The notes under the pieces were generated by a model that was not told the DNA's origin, made no database searches, and worked only from the letters and a program-made list of their open reading frames with translations. Shown here in pieces: positions 8,779-17,658 of a stretch of 64,000 bases of DNA. Location: positions 3,325,501-3,389,500 of the forward strand of contig NZ_CP076128.1 in the NCBI RefSeq assembly GCF_018736065.1, read 5' to 3'. The DNA comes from Flammeovirga kamogawensis (GTDB lineage: Bacteria > Bacteroidota > Bacteroidia > Cytophagales > Flammeovirgaceae). The position numbers were made by a program, and so were the translations under genes. Each line of letters starts with the position of its first letter. Position 1 is the first letter of the stretch.

Positions 8779-9244
8779 TCGAATTTTTATCATGTTGTTT
8801 AACATACTCCGGTAAAGGTATCTCTTTCAGGAAATCATAAGAAGAATTTTCGAAATTTATAGCACAAAAATAATGTTGTATGCCATTAGTAATACCAATG
8901 TATGGAGCTTTAATAGTTGCATTGTAGGCGGCAACTTGTTTAAAAGTCTCATTACTCAATTTAACTGAAGGTGCTTTACATTCTATTAATAAAAATGGAG
9001 CTCCTCCTCTATCGAAAATTAATAAATCGGCTCTTTTCTGAATTTTATTAACTTTCAATCCCCCTTCAATGCCAACTAACCCTTTAGATATGCCCATTGA
9101 AAGTAACATCTGTAAAAATTGTTGCCTTACCCATTCTTCTGGAGTAAGTAACAACATTTTTTTTCTGATTGGATCAAAAATATATGTTTTACCCTCTTTT
9201 TGTTCTAAACGTACCTTAGATTTTGGCAAATTTAAGTCTTGCAT
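8768..9244 (-). CDS. Orphan HsdR_N-type (PD-(D/E)XK fold) protein
   Basis: 158-aa protein that resembles the N-terminal nuclease domain of type I restriction subunit R (HSDR_N_2), here as a stand-alone domain. Candidate active-site residues are Glu60, Asp73 (in RADLLIFD) and the Glu88-x-Lys90 pair (LLIECKAP), followed by a Gln in FKQVAAYN. No helicase, methylase or specificity gene is nearby, so it is not a restriction system by itself. Such single-domain proteins are widespread in Bacteroidota with no assigned role. It is the first gene of a tight three-gene minus-strand run. Confidence 0.8.
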   Translation of the reverse strand: MQDLNLPKSKVRLEQKEGKTYIFDPIRKKMLLLTPEEWVRQQFLQMLLSMGISKGLVGIEGGLKVNKIQKRADLLIFDRGGAPFLLIECKAPSVKLSNETFKQVAAYNATIKAPYIGITNGIQHYFCAINFENSSYDFLKEIPLPEYVKQHDKNSNDK

Positions 9245-9354
9245 ACCTTTAAATTAAGTTTAGAGTAAAAATAGAAAGAAAGATGTGAAGAAAAAGACTG
9301 AACTTAAATGTAAATTGAGAATGCACTAATAATTTATAAACGAAACTTTGAAAA

Positions 9355-9885
9355 TTGCCATTGCGATCTTACCAAACATATATAGATAGAGAATCAAAAT
9401 TTAATTTGTCTGAGCAAGAAGTTACTCATCAAAAGTACTATTACTCGTATAGTTATTTATACAATTGGGTTAACATTTCTGAAAACGATGACCTTGAATG
9501 TAAATTAGATACTTATTTTTTCTTAAAACTTTCAACACTCTTTTTAGAGATAAGCCTTCCTAATACACATCGGAAATTTGAAAGAAAATATATAAAGTCT
9601 TTACACCTTAAAAAGAAAAAATTGATTTTACCTTTATTAATTGGAGGAATCTGCGGTCCCTTATCTCTAGTAGCGGGAAGCTCTGGAGCACTTTCTCTTT
9701 TTACAGGTTTATCTTTATTTATTGCAGCGTTTTTTATTTTTTATTTAGGATTTGTAGGTACATATCAATTACAACTTAAAATGTTTGATGGTACCGAAAA
9801 TCAATTCTTTTTAGATTATAATGTTTCTGATATTCAGTATTTTGTAAATAAAGCAAATATTGAAATAAGAAATGGATATAGATGA
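9355..9885 (+). CDS. Hypothetical two-helix membrane protein
   Basis: 176-aa frame not recognised. About 95 soluble residues precede two hydrophobic helices (roughly 97-117 and 119-140, separated by a short Gly/Ser-rich turn), then a soluble tail of about 35 residues. No ATG is available: an in-frame stop lies just upstream and the first candidates are TTG codons at 9355 and 9361, so the start is uncertain. It is divergent from the HsdR_N gene. Codon use resembles its neighbours, which supports a real gene. Confidence 0.5.
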   Translation: MPLRSYQTYIDRESKFNLSEQEVTHQKYYYSYSYLYNWVNISENDDLECKLDTYFFLKLSTLFLEISLPNTHRKFERKYIKSLHLKKKKLILPLLIGGICGPLSLVAGSSGALSLFTGLSLFIAAFFIFYLGFVGTYQLQLKMFDGTENQFFLDYNVSDIQYFVNKANIEIRNGYR

Positions 9886-9943
9886 TTTTAATAATGTAAA
9901 GGTTGTTTGTTAGGAATTATTTATGAAATATTTTTTCAAATTG

Positions 9944-9975
9944 TTTGGTGAATAAAAATAATCGACATACATTTG
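9944..9975 (+). promoter_or_regulatory. Promoter of the tRNA-Gln pair
   Basis: TTTG (9944-9947), a 20-nt spacer and TACATTTG (9968-9975) match the Bacteroidota sigma-ABfr consensus in every defined position. Predicted transcription start is about 30 nt before the first tRNA. Confidence 0.75.
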
Positions 9976-10012
9976 CATCGCATTTCAGAGAAATAGTTCT
10001 CAAAAAAAAGAT

Positions 10013-10085
10013 TGTCCGATGGTGTAATTGGCAACACGTCTGTTTTTGGTACAGAAGAGTCCAGGTTCGAGACCTGGTCGGACAA
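10013..10085 (+). tRNA. tRNA-Gln (anticodon TTG), copy 1
   Basis: Complete cloverleaf: acceptor TGTCCGA/TCGGACA (7 bp), D stem GTGT/ACAC, anticodon stem TCTGT/ACAGA with loop TTTTGGT giving anticodon TTG, T stem CCAGG/CCTGG with loop TTCGAGA, discriminator A at 10085. The 3' CCA is not encoded. Confidence 0.96.
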
Positions 10086-10114
10086 CAATCTACCGAGACG
10101 TTTTTCTGAAATCT

Positions 10115-10187
10115 TGTCCGATGGTGTAATTGGCAACACGTCTGTTTTTGGTACAGAAGAGTCCAGGTTCGAGACCTGGTCGGACAA
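10115..10187 (+). tRNA. tRNA-Gln (anticodon TTG), copy 2
   Basis: Base-for-base identical to copy 1 and separated from it by 29 nt. Probably co-transcribed from the same promoter and ended by the terminator at 10191. CCA is not encoded. Confidence 0.96.
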
Positions 10188-10190
10188 CAA

Positions 10191-10228
10191 AAAGCTTTAC
10201 TGATCTTCTCGGTAAAGCTTTTTTTTTG
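10191..10228 (+). terminator. Terminator of the tRNA-Gln operon
   Basis: AAAGCTTTAC (10191-10200) pairs perfectly with GTAAAGCTTT (10212-10221), followed by an unbroken T run to 10227. Confidence 0.9.
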
Positions 10229-10239
10229 CTTCCTATTTC

Positions 10240-10247
10240 TATATTTG
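10240..10247 (+). promoter_or_regulatory. Candidate -7 box for the coiled-coil membrane protein gene
   Basis: TATATTTG matches TAnnTTTG, 33 nt before the ATG at 10280. No TTG is at the usual -33 distance, where the preceding terminator's T run sits. Confidence 0.35.
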
Positions 10248-10279
10248 TAAAATAGAATAGTATTTAAATACCTACTAAC

Positions 10280-10975
10280 ATGTCAAAAAGAATAATTAGG
10301 TTCGTAACAACGATTGCATTTGTATTGAGTCTTTCTACTACATATGCACAAGAAACTGCAGGTTCAAGCACTTCTACGTCAACTGCTAAGACGCAGAAAA
10401 CAACAAAAACCGCTGTTAAACCAGCTGCACCTGTAGATAATACCCTTCATGGCAAATACAAGTATATGTCAAAAAGAGGTGGTAGATGGAAAGAATACCG
10501 TATGATTAAGCAAGAATGGCTTAATGATTATTGGTCTATTGTAGATGATTCTCTACAAACAGCCTATAAGGATGCTGCAGCTGCTCGTTTAGAGACAGAC
10601 CAAGCACAACAAGAAGTTAAAGAGATGGAAGCTCGTTTAGGCGAGAAAGACAGACTTATTGAATTGGGTGATTATATTCAATTAATGGGAATGGATATGC
10701 CGAAATACTCTGTACTATATACAGCATTTACTGTAATTGCTGTTTTAGTAATTGTATTGATAGTCTTTTTAATAAGATTCCAAGCAAATAATCAAGCAGT
10801 AATAACAATTAAAAAAGACCACGATAGCATTGAAAGTGAGTATGAAGAGTTTAGAACTCGTGCTCAGGAAAGAGAAATGCAGGTGCGTAGAGAATTGGTT
10901 ACTGAAAGAAATAAAGGTGAAGAATTGAAGAAAGAGTTGAGTGTTCTCAGAAAGAGAGAAAATAAACTTTCATAA
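10280..10975 (+). CDS. Exported coiled-coil protein with one central membrane helix
   Basis: 231 aa. A signal peptide ends near residue 23 (LSLSTTYAQ). A Ser/Thr/Lys-rich stretch follows, then HGKYKYMSKRGGRWKEYRMIK, a coiled coil (about 95-130), a membrane helix (about 150-175) and a second charged coiled coil to the end. The order resembles a Bacteroidota family often mislabelled 'tRNA (guanine-N1)-methyltransferase' in databases; nothing here looks like a methyltransferase. Function unknown. It stands alone between the tRNA terminator and its own terminator. Confidence 0.75.
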   Translation: MSKRIIRFVTTIAFVLSLSTTYAQETAGSSTSTSTAKTQKTTKTAVKPAAPVDNTLHGKYKYMSKRGGRWKEYRMIKQEWLNDYWSIVDDSLQTAYKDAAAARLETDQAQQEVKEMEARLGEKDRLIELGDYIQLMGMDMPKYSVLYTAFTVIAVLVIVLIVFLIRFQANNQAVITIKKDHDSIESEYEEFRTRAQEREMQVRRELVTERNKGEELKKELSVLRKRENKLS

Positions 10976-10996
10976 TCATAACTTTATCGAAAAGAA

Positions 10997-11029
10997 AAGC
11001 TCACTTATTCCCCAAAGTGAGCTTTTTTT
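10997..11029 (+). terminator. Intrinsic terminator
   Basis: AAGCTCACTT (10997-11006) / AAGTGAGCTT (11015-11024), perfect 10-bp stem with a seven-T tail, 19 nt after the preceding stop codon. Confidence 0.88.
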
Positions 11030-11106
11030 ATGCGATCAATTTTAAAATCAAAAACTTTTCTCAATTTTTACATTCTCCAAAGTAATAAACGATTTAAGGT
11101 GTAAAG

Positions 11107-12228
11107 ATGTTGAAGTACCATTTTATATTAATATTTATCCTGATTTCACTTTTTGGTTGTAAAAAAGAACAAGATACTTTAGAAGGACTTGTTGATGCTA
11201 CAGCCCACGAAGATGAATTTTTTGATAAACAGCTATCATTTCTGGATAAATTGGTATCAAATGATCCTGATAACCCTGAGTTGTATTTTTCTAGAGGTTC
11301 TGTTCAACTTCGTAAAAAAGAATTTGGTAGTGCTTTAGAAGATGCTGAAAAAGCAATTCAAATAGATAGTACTAATGGTGAGTTTTATTTTTTGGGTGCT
11401 TCTTCTCATTATTTTTTAGGGAATATGAGAAGTGCAATATCTAGTGGAGAAAAAGCAATTTCTTTAGGGTATAAACATCCTCACCTGAAAACATTTATTG
11501 GTGCTTCTTTTAATAATTTAGGGCAACCTGATAGTGCTTTATTTTATTTGAAATCATCTGTATTAGAAGTTCCTCAAAATAATATGACTTATAGATCTAT
11601 TGGTCATTCATATGCACTGAAAGGAGATTTTGAACGTTCATTAAAAAATTATCAGAGATCTATTGAAATTTTACCAACGGATACACTTTCTTATGTTGGT
11701 ATTATTGAGCAATCTATTAAATCAAAGAATATACCTTTAGCCAAAGAAACTTTAACTATAGCAATAGGTTTACAACTACAATCAACTGCAATTAATTATG
11801 AAAATGCTTTTTTGTTGGCATCAGAAGGTTTTATAGATAGTGCGATAGTTATTCATAAATCTATTTTAAAAGAAAAACCAACTTATTGGAAATCGTCTAA
11901 AGAATTAGGACGACTCTACAGGAAAAAGAGATTGCCTTTAGAGGCAAATAGAGTATTTTTGGAGGGGTTAAAATTAGATCCTGAAGTGAAAGAACTCTGG
12001 TACGAATTAGGCTTAACACAACAATATTTCTTTAAGAATTATACAGAAGCAAAAAAAGATTTTGAGAAAGCTTTAGACATCGATCCTTTGTATAAAGATG
12101 CTAAAGTTGCATTATCTAATCTTAGAGCAACACTTAGGAGGTTATATGCGCCTCCAGTTATTACTACAGAAGAATCTTCAGAATCAGAAAGTCAAGCAAT
12201 TGACGATGATGATGGTTTATCTTTATAA
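11107..12228 (+). CDS. TPR lipoprotein
   Basis: 373 aa with a clear lipoprotein signal (MLKYHFILIFILISLFGC). About eight tetratricopeptide-like units fill residues 45-345, for example ELYFSRGSVQLRKKEFGSA and ELWYELGLTQQYFFKNYTEA, so it is an all-helical scaffold anchored in a periplasmic or surface membrane leaflet. The end is an acidic Glu/Ser/Asp-rich tail. No enzymatic motif is visible. It lies 35 nt before comM on the same strand and may share a transcript, though a functional link is not evident. Confidence 0.85.
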   Translation: MLKYHFILIFILISLFGCKKEQDTLEGLVDATAHEDEFFDKQLSFLDKLVSNDPDNPELYFSRGSVQLRKKEFGSALEDAEKAIQIDSTNGEFYFLGASSHYFLGNMRSAISSGEKAISLGYKHPHLKTFIGASFNNLGQPDSALFYLKSSVLEVPQNNMTYRSIGHSYALKGDFERSLKNYQRSIEILPTDTLSYVGIIEQSIKSKNIPLAKETLTIAIGLQLQSTAINYENAFLLASEGFIDSAIVIHKSILKEKPTYWKSSKELGRLYRKKRLPLEANRVFLEGLKLDPEVKELWYELGLTQQYFFKNYTEAKKDFEKALDIDPLYKDAKVALSNLRATLRRLYAPPVITTEESSESESQAIDDDDGLSL

Positions 12229-12263
12229 AATTATACTTTCGCTAAAACGATTCAACAACAACT

Positions 12264-13808
12264 ATGATTTCTAAAACTTATGGAAGTTCAGTCTATGGAG
12301 TAGATGCTACGCTCATAGAAATTGAAGTAAATGTACTTAATGGAAAAAACTTATACGTGGTAGGAATGCCAGATAGTGCCATTAAAGAGAGTGAACACCG
12401 TGTCGAATCTGCCGTAAAACATTTTGGTTATGTTATACCACGTCAAAAGGTGTTGGTAAACTTAGCACCAGCTTCTGTCAAAAAAGAAGGAGCGGCATTT
12501 GATTTACCCATTGCATTGTCTATTCTTCAAGCATCTGAACAAATTGGAGCTAAAGAATTAGAGAACTATGTAATTCTAGGAGAATTATCTTTAGATGGGA
12601 AATTACGCCCGATAAAAGGAGCTTTACCTATTGCTATTGAAGCCAGGAAAAAGGGTTTTAAAGGATTTATTCTGCCTAAAGAAAATGCCAAAGAAGCGGC
12701 AATTGTAAATAATCTTGATGTTATAGGAGTAGAAAGTTTACTAGAAGCTATTGAGTTTGTTCAAGGTGATAAGGAAATTGCCCCTTTAAAAATTGATACA
12801 CGAGAACTGTTTTCAGATACTTTAAATGATTATGAAGTAGATTTTTCTCAGGTTCAAGGACAGGAGAATATGAAGCGAGCATTAGAAATTGCTGCAGCCG
12901 GTGGACATAATGTGATTATGATTGGACCTCCTGGAGCAGGTAAAACAATGTTAGCTAAGAGGTTAGCAACAATATTGCCTTCGTTAACTTTACAAGAATC
13001 TTTAGAAACAACTAAAATACACTCTGTTGCTGGGAAACTAGAAGGAAATGGACATCTAATATCTACAAGACCTTTTAGAGCCCCTCATCATACTATAAGT
13101 GATGTAGCCTTAGTTGGTGGAGGAGGAATACCACAACCTGGAGAAATATCATTGTCTCATAATGGTGTTTTATTTTTAGATGAACTGCCTGAATTTAAAA
13201 GAACAGTACTAGAAGTAATGAGACAACCTTTAGAGGAGAGAAAGGTAACAATCTCAAGAGCAAAAATGTCTGTTGATTTTCCTGCAAACTTTATGCTTAT
13301 AGCAAGTATGAACCCATGCCCTTGTGGTTATCATAATCATCCAGAAAAAGATTGTATTTGTCCTCCAGGAGCAGTTCAGCGTTACTTAAATAAAGTAAGT
13401 GGACCACTATTGGATAGAATTGATCTACATGTTGAGGTGACACCTGTTTCTTTTGACCAAATGACAGAGACCAAGGAAGCAGAAAGTAGCCAAGAAATAA
13501 GAGATAGAGTTATAAAAGCGAGAGAAATTCAGAAAGAACGCTTTACAGATCAGTCAACAACGGTACATTGTAATGCAATGATGCCATCTCAAGTTGTAAA
13601 AAAAATATGTGGTTTAGATCCTTTAGGAAAAAATCTTCTTAAAGCAGCAATGGACAGATTAGGGCTTTCTGCACGTGCTTATGATCGAATTTTAAAGGTT
13701 TCTAGAACAATTGCAGATCTAGCAGGTAGTGAAAAAATACTTGCAGAGCACATTGCAGAGGCAATTCAGTACAGAAGTTTGGATAGAGATAATTGGGCAG
13801 AAGGTTAA
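12264..13808 (+). CDS. comM: YifB/ComM-family AAA+ ATPase
   Basis: Magnesium-chelatase-like AAA+ protein. The best studied member, ComM, is a hexameric helicase that extends branch migration during natural transformation. Order: N-terminal ChlI-like fold (1-165, with LVNLAPASVKKEG), AAA+ core with Walker A GPPGAGKTMLAKR (about residue 221) and Walker B LFLDELPEF, a Cys-rich loop NPCPCGYHNHPEKDC, and the Mg_chelatase_C domain (about 410-510). 514 aa is standard. Family assignment is firm; the transformation role in this organism is inferred. Confidence 0.95.
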   Translation: MISKTYGSSVYGVDATLIEIEVNVLNGKNLYVVGMPDSAIKESEHRVESAVKHFGYVIPRQKVLVNLAPASVKKEGAAFDLPIALSILQASEQIGAKELENYVILGELSLDGKLRPIKGALPIAIEARKKGFKGFILPKENAKEAAIVNNLDVIGVESLLEAIEFVQGDKEIAPLKIDTRELFSDTLNDYEVDFSQVQGQENMKRALEIAAAGGHNVIMIGPPGAGKTMLAKRLATILPSLTLQESLETTKIHSVAGKLEGNGHLISTRPFRAPHHTISDVALVGGGGIPQPGEISLSHNGVLFLDELPEFKRTVLEVMRQPLEERKVTISRAKMSVDFPANFMLIASMNPCPCGYHNHPEKDCICPPGAVQRYLNKVSGPLLDRIDLHVEVTPVSFDQMTETKEAESSQEIRDRVIKAREIQKERFTDQSTTVHCNAMMPSQVVKKICGLDPLGKNLLKAAMDRLGLSARAYDRILKVSRTIADLAGSEKILAEHIAEAIQYRSLDRDNWAEG

Positions 13809-13811
13809 AAA

Positions 13812-13843
13812 TTGCAGGTAAACAAAAAATCAGACTATATTTG
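13812..13843 (+). promoter_or_regulatory. Promoter of trkA-trkH-lspA
   Basis: TTG (13812-13814), 21-nt spacer, TATATTTG (13836-13843), matching the Bacteroidota consensus. The trkA start is 57 nt downstream. Confidence 0.6.
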
Positions 13844-13900
13844 CCTTAATATTTCCATAACATTGGAAAAGTTGATTCTAACATCAAAGTGTAAATAACT

Positions 13901-15244
13901 GTGAAAATCATAATCGCTGGTGCTGGAGATGTAGGATTCCACTTGGGAAAACTACTTGCGCACGAAGATCACGATATAACTCTTATCGATACAGACGAAG
14001 AAAGTCTTAATCATGCGGCAAATCATATTGATGTTGCTACAGTTAAAGGTTCGTCTACTTCTTTTTCTGTTTTAGAAGAAGCAAAAGTGAGCAAGTCTGA
14101 CATGCTTATTTCTGTAACCTCATCTGAAGAAACTAACCTTATTACTGCAATGGTAGCAAAAAGGTTAGGAGCTAAGAGGACTATTGCACGTATAAATAAC
14201 AGTGAACTTCTACACTCTAGAGACATATTAGATATGCGTAGAATGGGTGTGGATGAAATGATCTCTCCTCAGTTGTTAGCAACAAAGGAAATTAAGAGGT
14301 TGTTAAAGGAAGCAGCTATTACTGATACATTTGAGTTTGAAAAAGGTTTACTTTCTCTTATAGGCATTACCATTGACAGAGAAAAGCCTCTTTGTGGTAA
14401 AACTTTAGAAGAAACTACTTACTTAAACAAAGACTTTAAGTTTTTAACAGTAGCTATACTTAGAAATGATGAAACACTAATTCCTAGAGGTGATACTCGT
14501 TTTGAGTTAGGTGACCATGTATATTATATTGCTAAACCAGAGGGTGTAGAGAGTGTTCTTCAACTTACAGGTAAAAAATTATCAAAGAAAATTAAGCGCT
14601 TGATAATACTTGGAGGGGGTAAGGTTGGTTTTTATGCGGCAAGATCTTTAAGCCATAAATACAATGTTGTATTAATAGAAAAGGATAGAGATAAAGCAAT
14701 AGAATTGGCCGAGGAATTACCTAATACATTAGTTATTCATGGCGATGGTAGAAATGTAGATCTTTTAGAAGAGGAGGGCATTGATACTGCAGATGCTTTT
14801 ATTGCTGTTACAGGTGACTCTGAAACGAATATTATAACATCTTTAGTTGCAAAGAAACACGGTGTTCAGAAAACAATTGCCTTAGTAGAGAATATGGATT
14901 ATATTCATTTATCTCAAAATATGGGTGTTGACACTTTAATTAATAAAAAACTTATAGCAGCAAGCTTTATATTTAGATATATCAGGAGAGGAGAAATTAT
15001 TTCTCTTACCAACGTTCATGGTGTGGATGCAGAAGTTTTAGAATTTGTAGTAAATGAAAATTCTCCAGTAACTAAAAAGATATTAAAAGATTTAGGTTTT
15101 CCTAAGTCGGCAATTATTGGAGGTGCTATTCGTAAAGGAAAAGCTTATATTCCTAAAGGAGATTTCCAATTTGAACCATATGATAGGGCTGTGGTACTTA
15201 CACGACCTGAATGTATCTCTAAAGTGGAAGGTTTCTTCCGTTAA
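13901..15244 (+). CDS. trkA: Trk K+ uptake regulatory subunit TrkA
   Basis: Cytoplasmic NAD(H)-binding gating subunit of the Trk potassium transporter. 447 aa carry the duplicated RCK layout: two Rossmann domains beginning IIAGAGDVGFHLG (residue 3) and IILGGGKVGFYAA (about 231), each followed by a TrkA_C ligand-binding domain. Translation starts at GTG 13901, which places the first glycine-rich loop at the usual position. trkH follows after 15 nt, so they form an operon. Confidence 0.96.
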   Translation: MKIIIAGAGDVGFHLGKLLAHEDHDITLIDTDEESLNHAANHIDVATVKGSSTSFSVLEEAKVSKSDMLISVTSSEETNLITAMVAKRLGAKRTIARINNSELLHSRDILDMRRMGVDEMISPQLLATKEIKRLLKEAAITDTFEFEKGLLSLIGITIDREKPLCGKTLEETTYLNKDFKFLTVAILRNDETLIPRGDTRFELGDHVYYIAKPEGVESVLQLTGKKLSKKIKRLIILGGGKVGFYAARSLSHKYNVVLIEKDRDKAIELAEELPNTLVIHGDGRNVDLLEEEGIDTADAFIAVTGDSETNIITSLVAKKHGVQKTIALVENMDYIHLSQNMGVDTLINKKLIAASFIFRYIRRGEIISLTNVHGVDAEVLEFVVNENSPVTKKILKDLGFPKSAIIGGAIRKGKAYIPKGDFQFEPYDRAVVLTRPECISKVEGFFR

Positions 15245-15259
15245 TAAAGAAATTTTAAA

Positions 15260-16741
15260 ATGGCAGACTATGTACAGCGTAAAAATCATTTCAATATTGG
15301 ATTGATTGCTAGAATTATGGGGATTCTAATTCTTCTGAATGGAATCTTTATGTTTACTTGTTTACCCTTTTCTTTTTATTTTGGAGATGGTGATTGGTGG
15401 GCACTTACAGAGGCAGGGTTAATTACAGTGCTTTCTGGAGGATTGATTGTTTTTTATGGCGAACGTAAAGGATATAAAAAGGAAATTAAGAAAAAGGATG
15501 GTTATATTATTGTATCATTAGGATGGACGGTAATGGCATTCTTTGGAAGTTTACCTTATCTTTTTAGTCTTGAAAATCCATCGCTTACAAATGCGTATTT
15601 CGAAACAATTTCTGGTTATTCTACAACAGGAGCATCTATATTAACAGATATAGAGTCCGTTGGAAAAGGTATTTTATTTTGGCGAAGCTTAACTCAATGG
15701 ATTGGTGGAATGGGTATTATTGTTTTAGCCGTTGCAGTTTTACCATTTTTAGGAATTGGAGGTATGCAGTTATTTGTAGCAGAAGCTCCTGGTATCTCTC
15801 CAGATAAATTGCAGCCAAGAATAAAAGAGACCGCCAAACGTTTATGGTGGGTATATGCAGGTTTAACAGCTATTGAAACTGTTCTTTTGATGACAGGAGG
15901 AATGAATTTCTATGATGCGATAAATCATGCATTGACAACAATGGCAACAGGTGGTTTTTCAACTTATAATGATAGTGCCGCATCAATGTCTCCTTACATT
16001 CAATACATTCTTATTGTATTTATGATTTTGGCAGGAACAAATTTTACTTTGAATTACTTCTTGTTTAAGAGAATGTTTAAAGCTATTTGGACGAATGAGG
16101 AGTTTCGTTATTATTCCGGAATTATACTATCATCTTCTATTGCCATTGGCATTGTAGTAGCCTATTCTTCTGATTTAACAATAGAAAAGTCATTTAGAGA
16201 TGCTTTGTTTCAAGTAGTATCAATAATTACTACAACGGGATATGTGTCTGCAGATTACACAGCATGGGCTCCTTTTGCAACCATGATAATATTTATATTA
16301 ATGTTTTGTGGTGGTATGGCAGGGTCTACAGCAGGTGGTGTAAAGATTGTTAGACATATCATTTTATTTAAGAATTCATTTTTAGAATTAAAAAGACAAT
16401 TACACCCAACGGCAATTATACCAGTACGTTTTAATAAAAAAGCGATAAAAGAGGGAATTACTTTTAATGTACTTGCCTTTATAATGGCCTATTTATTGAT
16501 ATTTGGATTGGGTATATTAGTAATGTCTGCTTTAGGTGTTGATTTAATGACCTCTTTAGGAGCAGTTGCAACATCTTTAGGAAACATTGGTCCGGGTATT
16601 GGAACAGTAGGTCCTGTAGATAATTTTGCACATTTGCCAGATACTGCAAAATGGGTATTATCATTTTTAATGTTGCTTGGCAGGCTTGAACTATTTACAG
16701 TAATGATTATCTTCACACCTTATTTTTGGAGTAGATTTTAA
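15260..16741 (+). CDS. trkH: Trk K+ uptake channel subunit TrkH
   Basis: Inner-membrane potassium channel/transporter, 493 aa, with the four membrane-pore-membrane repeats of the TrkH/KtrB superfamily. The four selectivity-filter loops are visible as YSTTGAS, MATGGFS, TTTGYVS and GNIGPGIG. The GGMAGSTAGGVKIVR segment between repeats three and four is typical of TrkH. It works with TrkA encoded immediately upstream; together they support K+ accumulation in salty media. Confidence 0.96.
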   Translation: MADYVQRKNHFNIGLIARIMGILILLNGIFMFTCLPFSFYFGDGDWWALTEAGLITVLSGGLIVFYGERKGYKKEIKKKDGYIIVSLGWTVMAFFGSLPYLFSLENPSLTNAYFETISGYSTTGASILTDIESVGKGILFWRSLTQWIGGMGIIVLAVAVLPFLGIGGMQLFVAEAPGISPDKLQPRIKETAKRLWWVYAGLTAIETVLLMTGGMNFYDAINHALTTMATGGFSTYNDSAASMSPYIQYILIVFMILAGTNFTLNYFLFKRMFKAIWTNEEFRYYSGIILSSSIAIGIVVAYSSDLTIEKSFRDALFQVVSIITTTGYVSADYTAWAPFATMIIFILMFCGGMAGSTAGGVKIVRHIILFKNSFLELKRQLHPTAIIPVRFNKKAIKEGITFNVLAFIMAYLLIFGLGILVMSALGVDLMTSLGAVATSLGNIGPGIGTVGPVDNFAHLPDTAKWVLSFLMLLGRLELFTVMIIFTPYFWSRF

Positions 16742-16791
16742 TCTAGAGAATAAAATAATCTATAATTAGAAAATTACGGAGTAAAAAACCG

Positions 16792-17400
16792 ATGGGAAAT
16801 ACAAAAAAATTAAGCCTAACAACAATATATAGTGTTGCCATATTTGTAATAGCTATTGATCAATTAAGTAAATTATTGGTCCATAATTTTATGGAAATGG
16901 GTACTCTTGGAGAGGTTCATGTAATAGGAGATTGGTTTAGATTACATTACCTATTAAACCCAGGAATGGCTTTTGGGATGCAGTTTGGTAATGAATATGG
17001 TAAACTTTTTCTTACACTTTTTAGAATTCTCGCTTCTGGAGGTATAGTTTATGCTATTTATTCACTTTATCAGAAAGCCAATACTCATCTAGGCTTCTTG
17101 GTTTGTATATCTATGATTTTAGGAGGTGCAATAGGGAATGCTATTGATAGTATCTTTTATGGTGTTTTAATAGAAGGAAATGTTATTCCAGGCTCTTCAA
17201 CACCTTGGTTTCATGGGCAGGTGATTGATATGTTATATTTTCCAATGGTTGAAGGTAATTTTCCTTCATGGATTCCTGCTTTAGGTGGAGATCATTTTTT
17301 GTTTTTTAGCCCTGTTTTTAATATTGCAGATTCTGCAATTTTCCTTGGAGTGACATTTATTTTAATTTTTCAAAATCGTTTTACAGAAAGTGAAAATTAA
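16792..17400 (+). CDS. lspA: Lipoprotein signal peptidase (signal peptidase II)
   Basis: Inner-membrane aspartyl protease that removes signal peptides from diacylated prolipoproteins. 202 aa, four membrane helices. Family motifs: NPGMAFGMQFG (about 57-67), GAIGNAIDSIFYG with catalytic Asp, and FNIADSAIF with the second catalytic Asp. The loop between them (about 130-165) is longer than in E. coli LspA, as in many Bacteroidota. It is downstream of trkH by 50 nt and probably in the same transcript. The many lipoproteins in this window are its clients. Confidence 0.96.
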   Translation: MGNTKKLSLTTIYSVAIFVIAIDQLSKLLVHNFMEMGTLGEVHVIGDWFRLHYLLNPGMAFGMQFGNEYGKLFLTLFRILASGGIVYAIYSLYQKANTHLGFLVCISMILGGAIGNAIDSIFYGVLIEGNVIPGSSTPWFHGQVIDMLYFPMVEGNFPSWIPALGGDHFLFFSPVFNIADSAIFLGVTFILIFQNRFTESEN

Positions 17401-17411
17401 TTAAAAATCTT

Positions 17412-17450
17412 AGAGAGTGATTATGATAATGAATATCATCATTACTCTCT
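17412..17450. terminator. Imperfect hairpin after lspA
   Basis: AGAGAGTGAT...ATTACTCTCT with an extended inner arm (TATGAT/ATCATC, one mismatch), 11 nt after the lspA stop. There is no strong T tail, so it may be a weak terminator or an mRNA-end stabiliser. The gap on to yceI also holds a GC-rich patch at 17575-17610 with a GGGT/ACCC hairpin. Confidence 0.4.
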
Positions 17451-17658
17451 GATGAAAGTCATTTTTAAAAATTTAATTTTCAAGATTCCAAATTTATTTA
17501 CATTTATTCGTTTTTATTTACCCTTACTAACTATAATTATTATCCGTATTATTTTTCCATGTTTTAACTTGCAAGTGCATTAAGGGGTAACACCCACTTC
17601 TTCGTTAGCTACTAAAATTAATTTTATCAAATTATACCACCTAATTATCTACATAACA

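Noticed and set aside
8768-9244. Type I restriction-modification locus
   Set aside because: Only the N-terminal nuclease-like domain is present; no helicase, methylase or specificity subunit is nearby.
10012-10203. Open frames of 63 and 84 codons across the duplicated tRNA region on both strands
   Set aside because: Their repeated peptide arises only from the two identical tRNA-Gln genes.
17452-17583. 43-codon hydrophobic frame after lspA
   Set aside because: Composition is what AT-rich DNA gives by chance (Phe, Ile, Leu, Asn), it overlaps a hairpin, and it has no promoter box.
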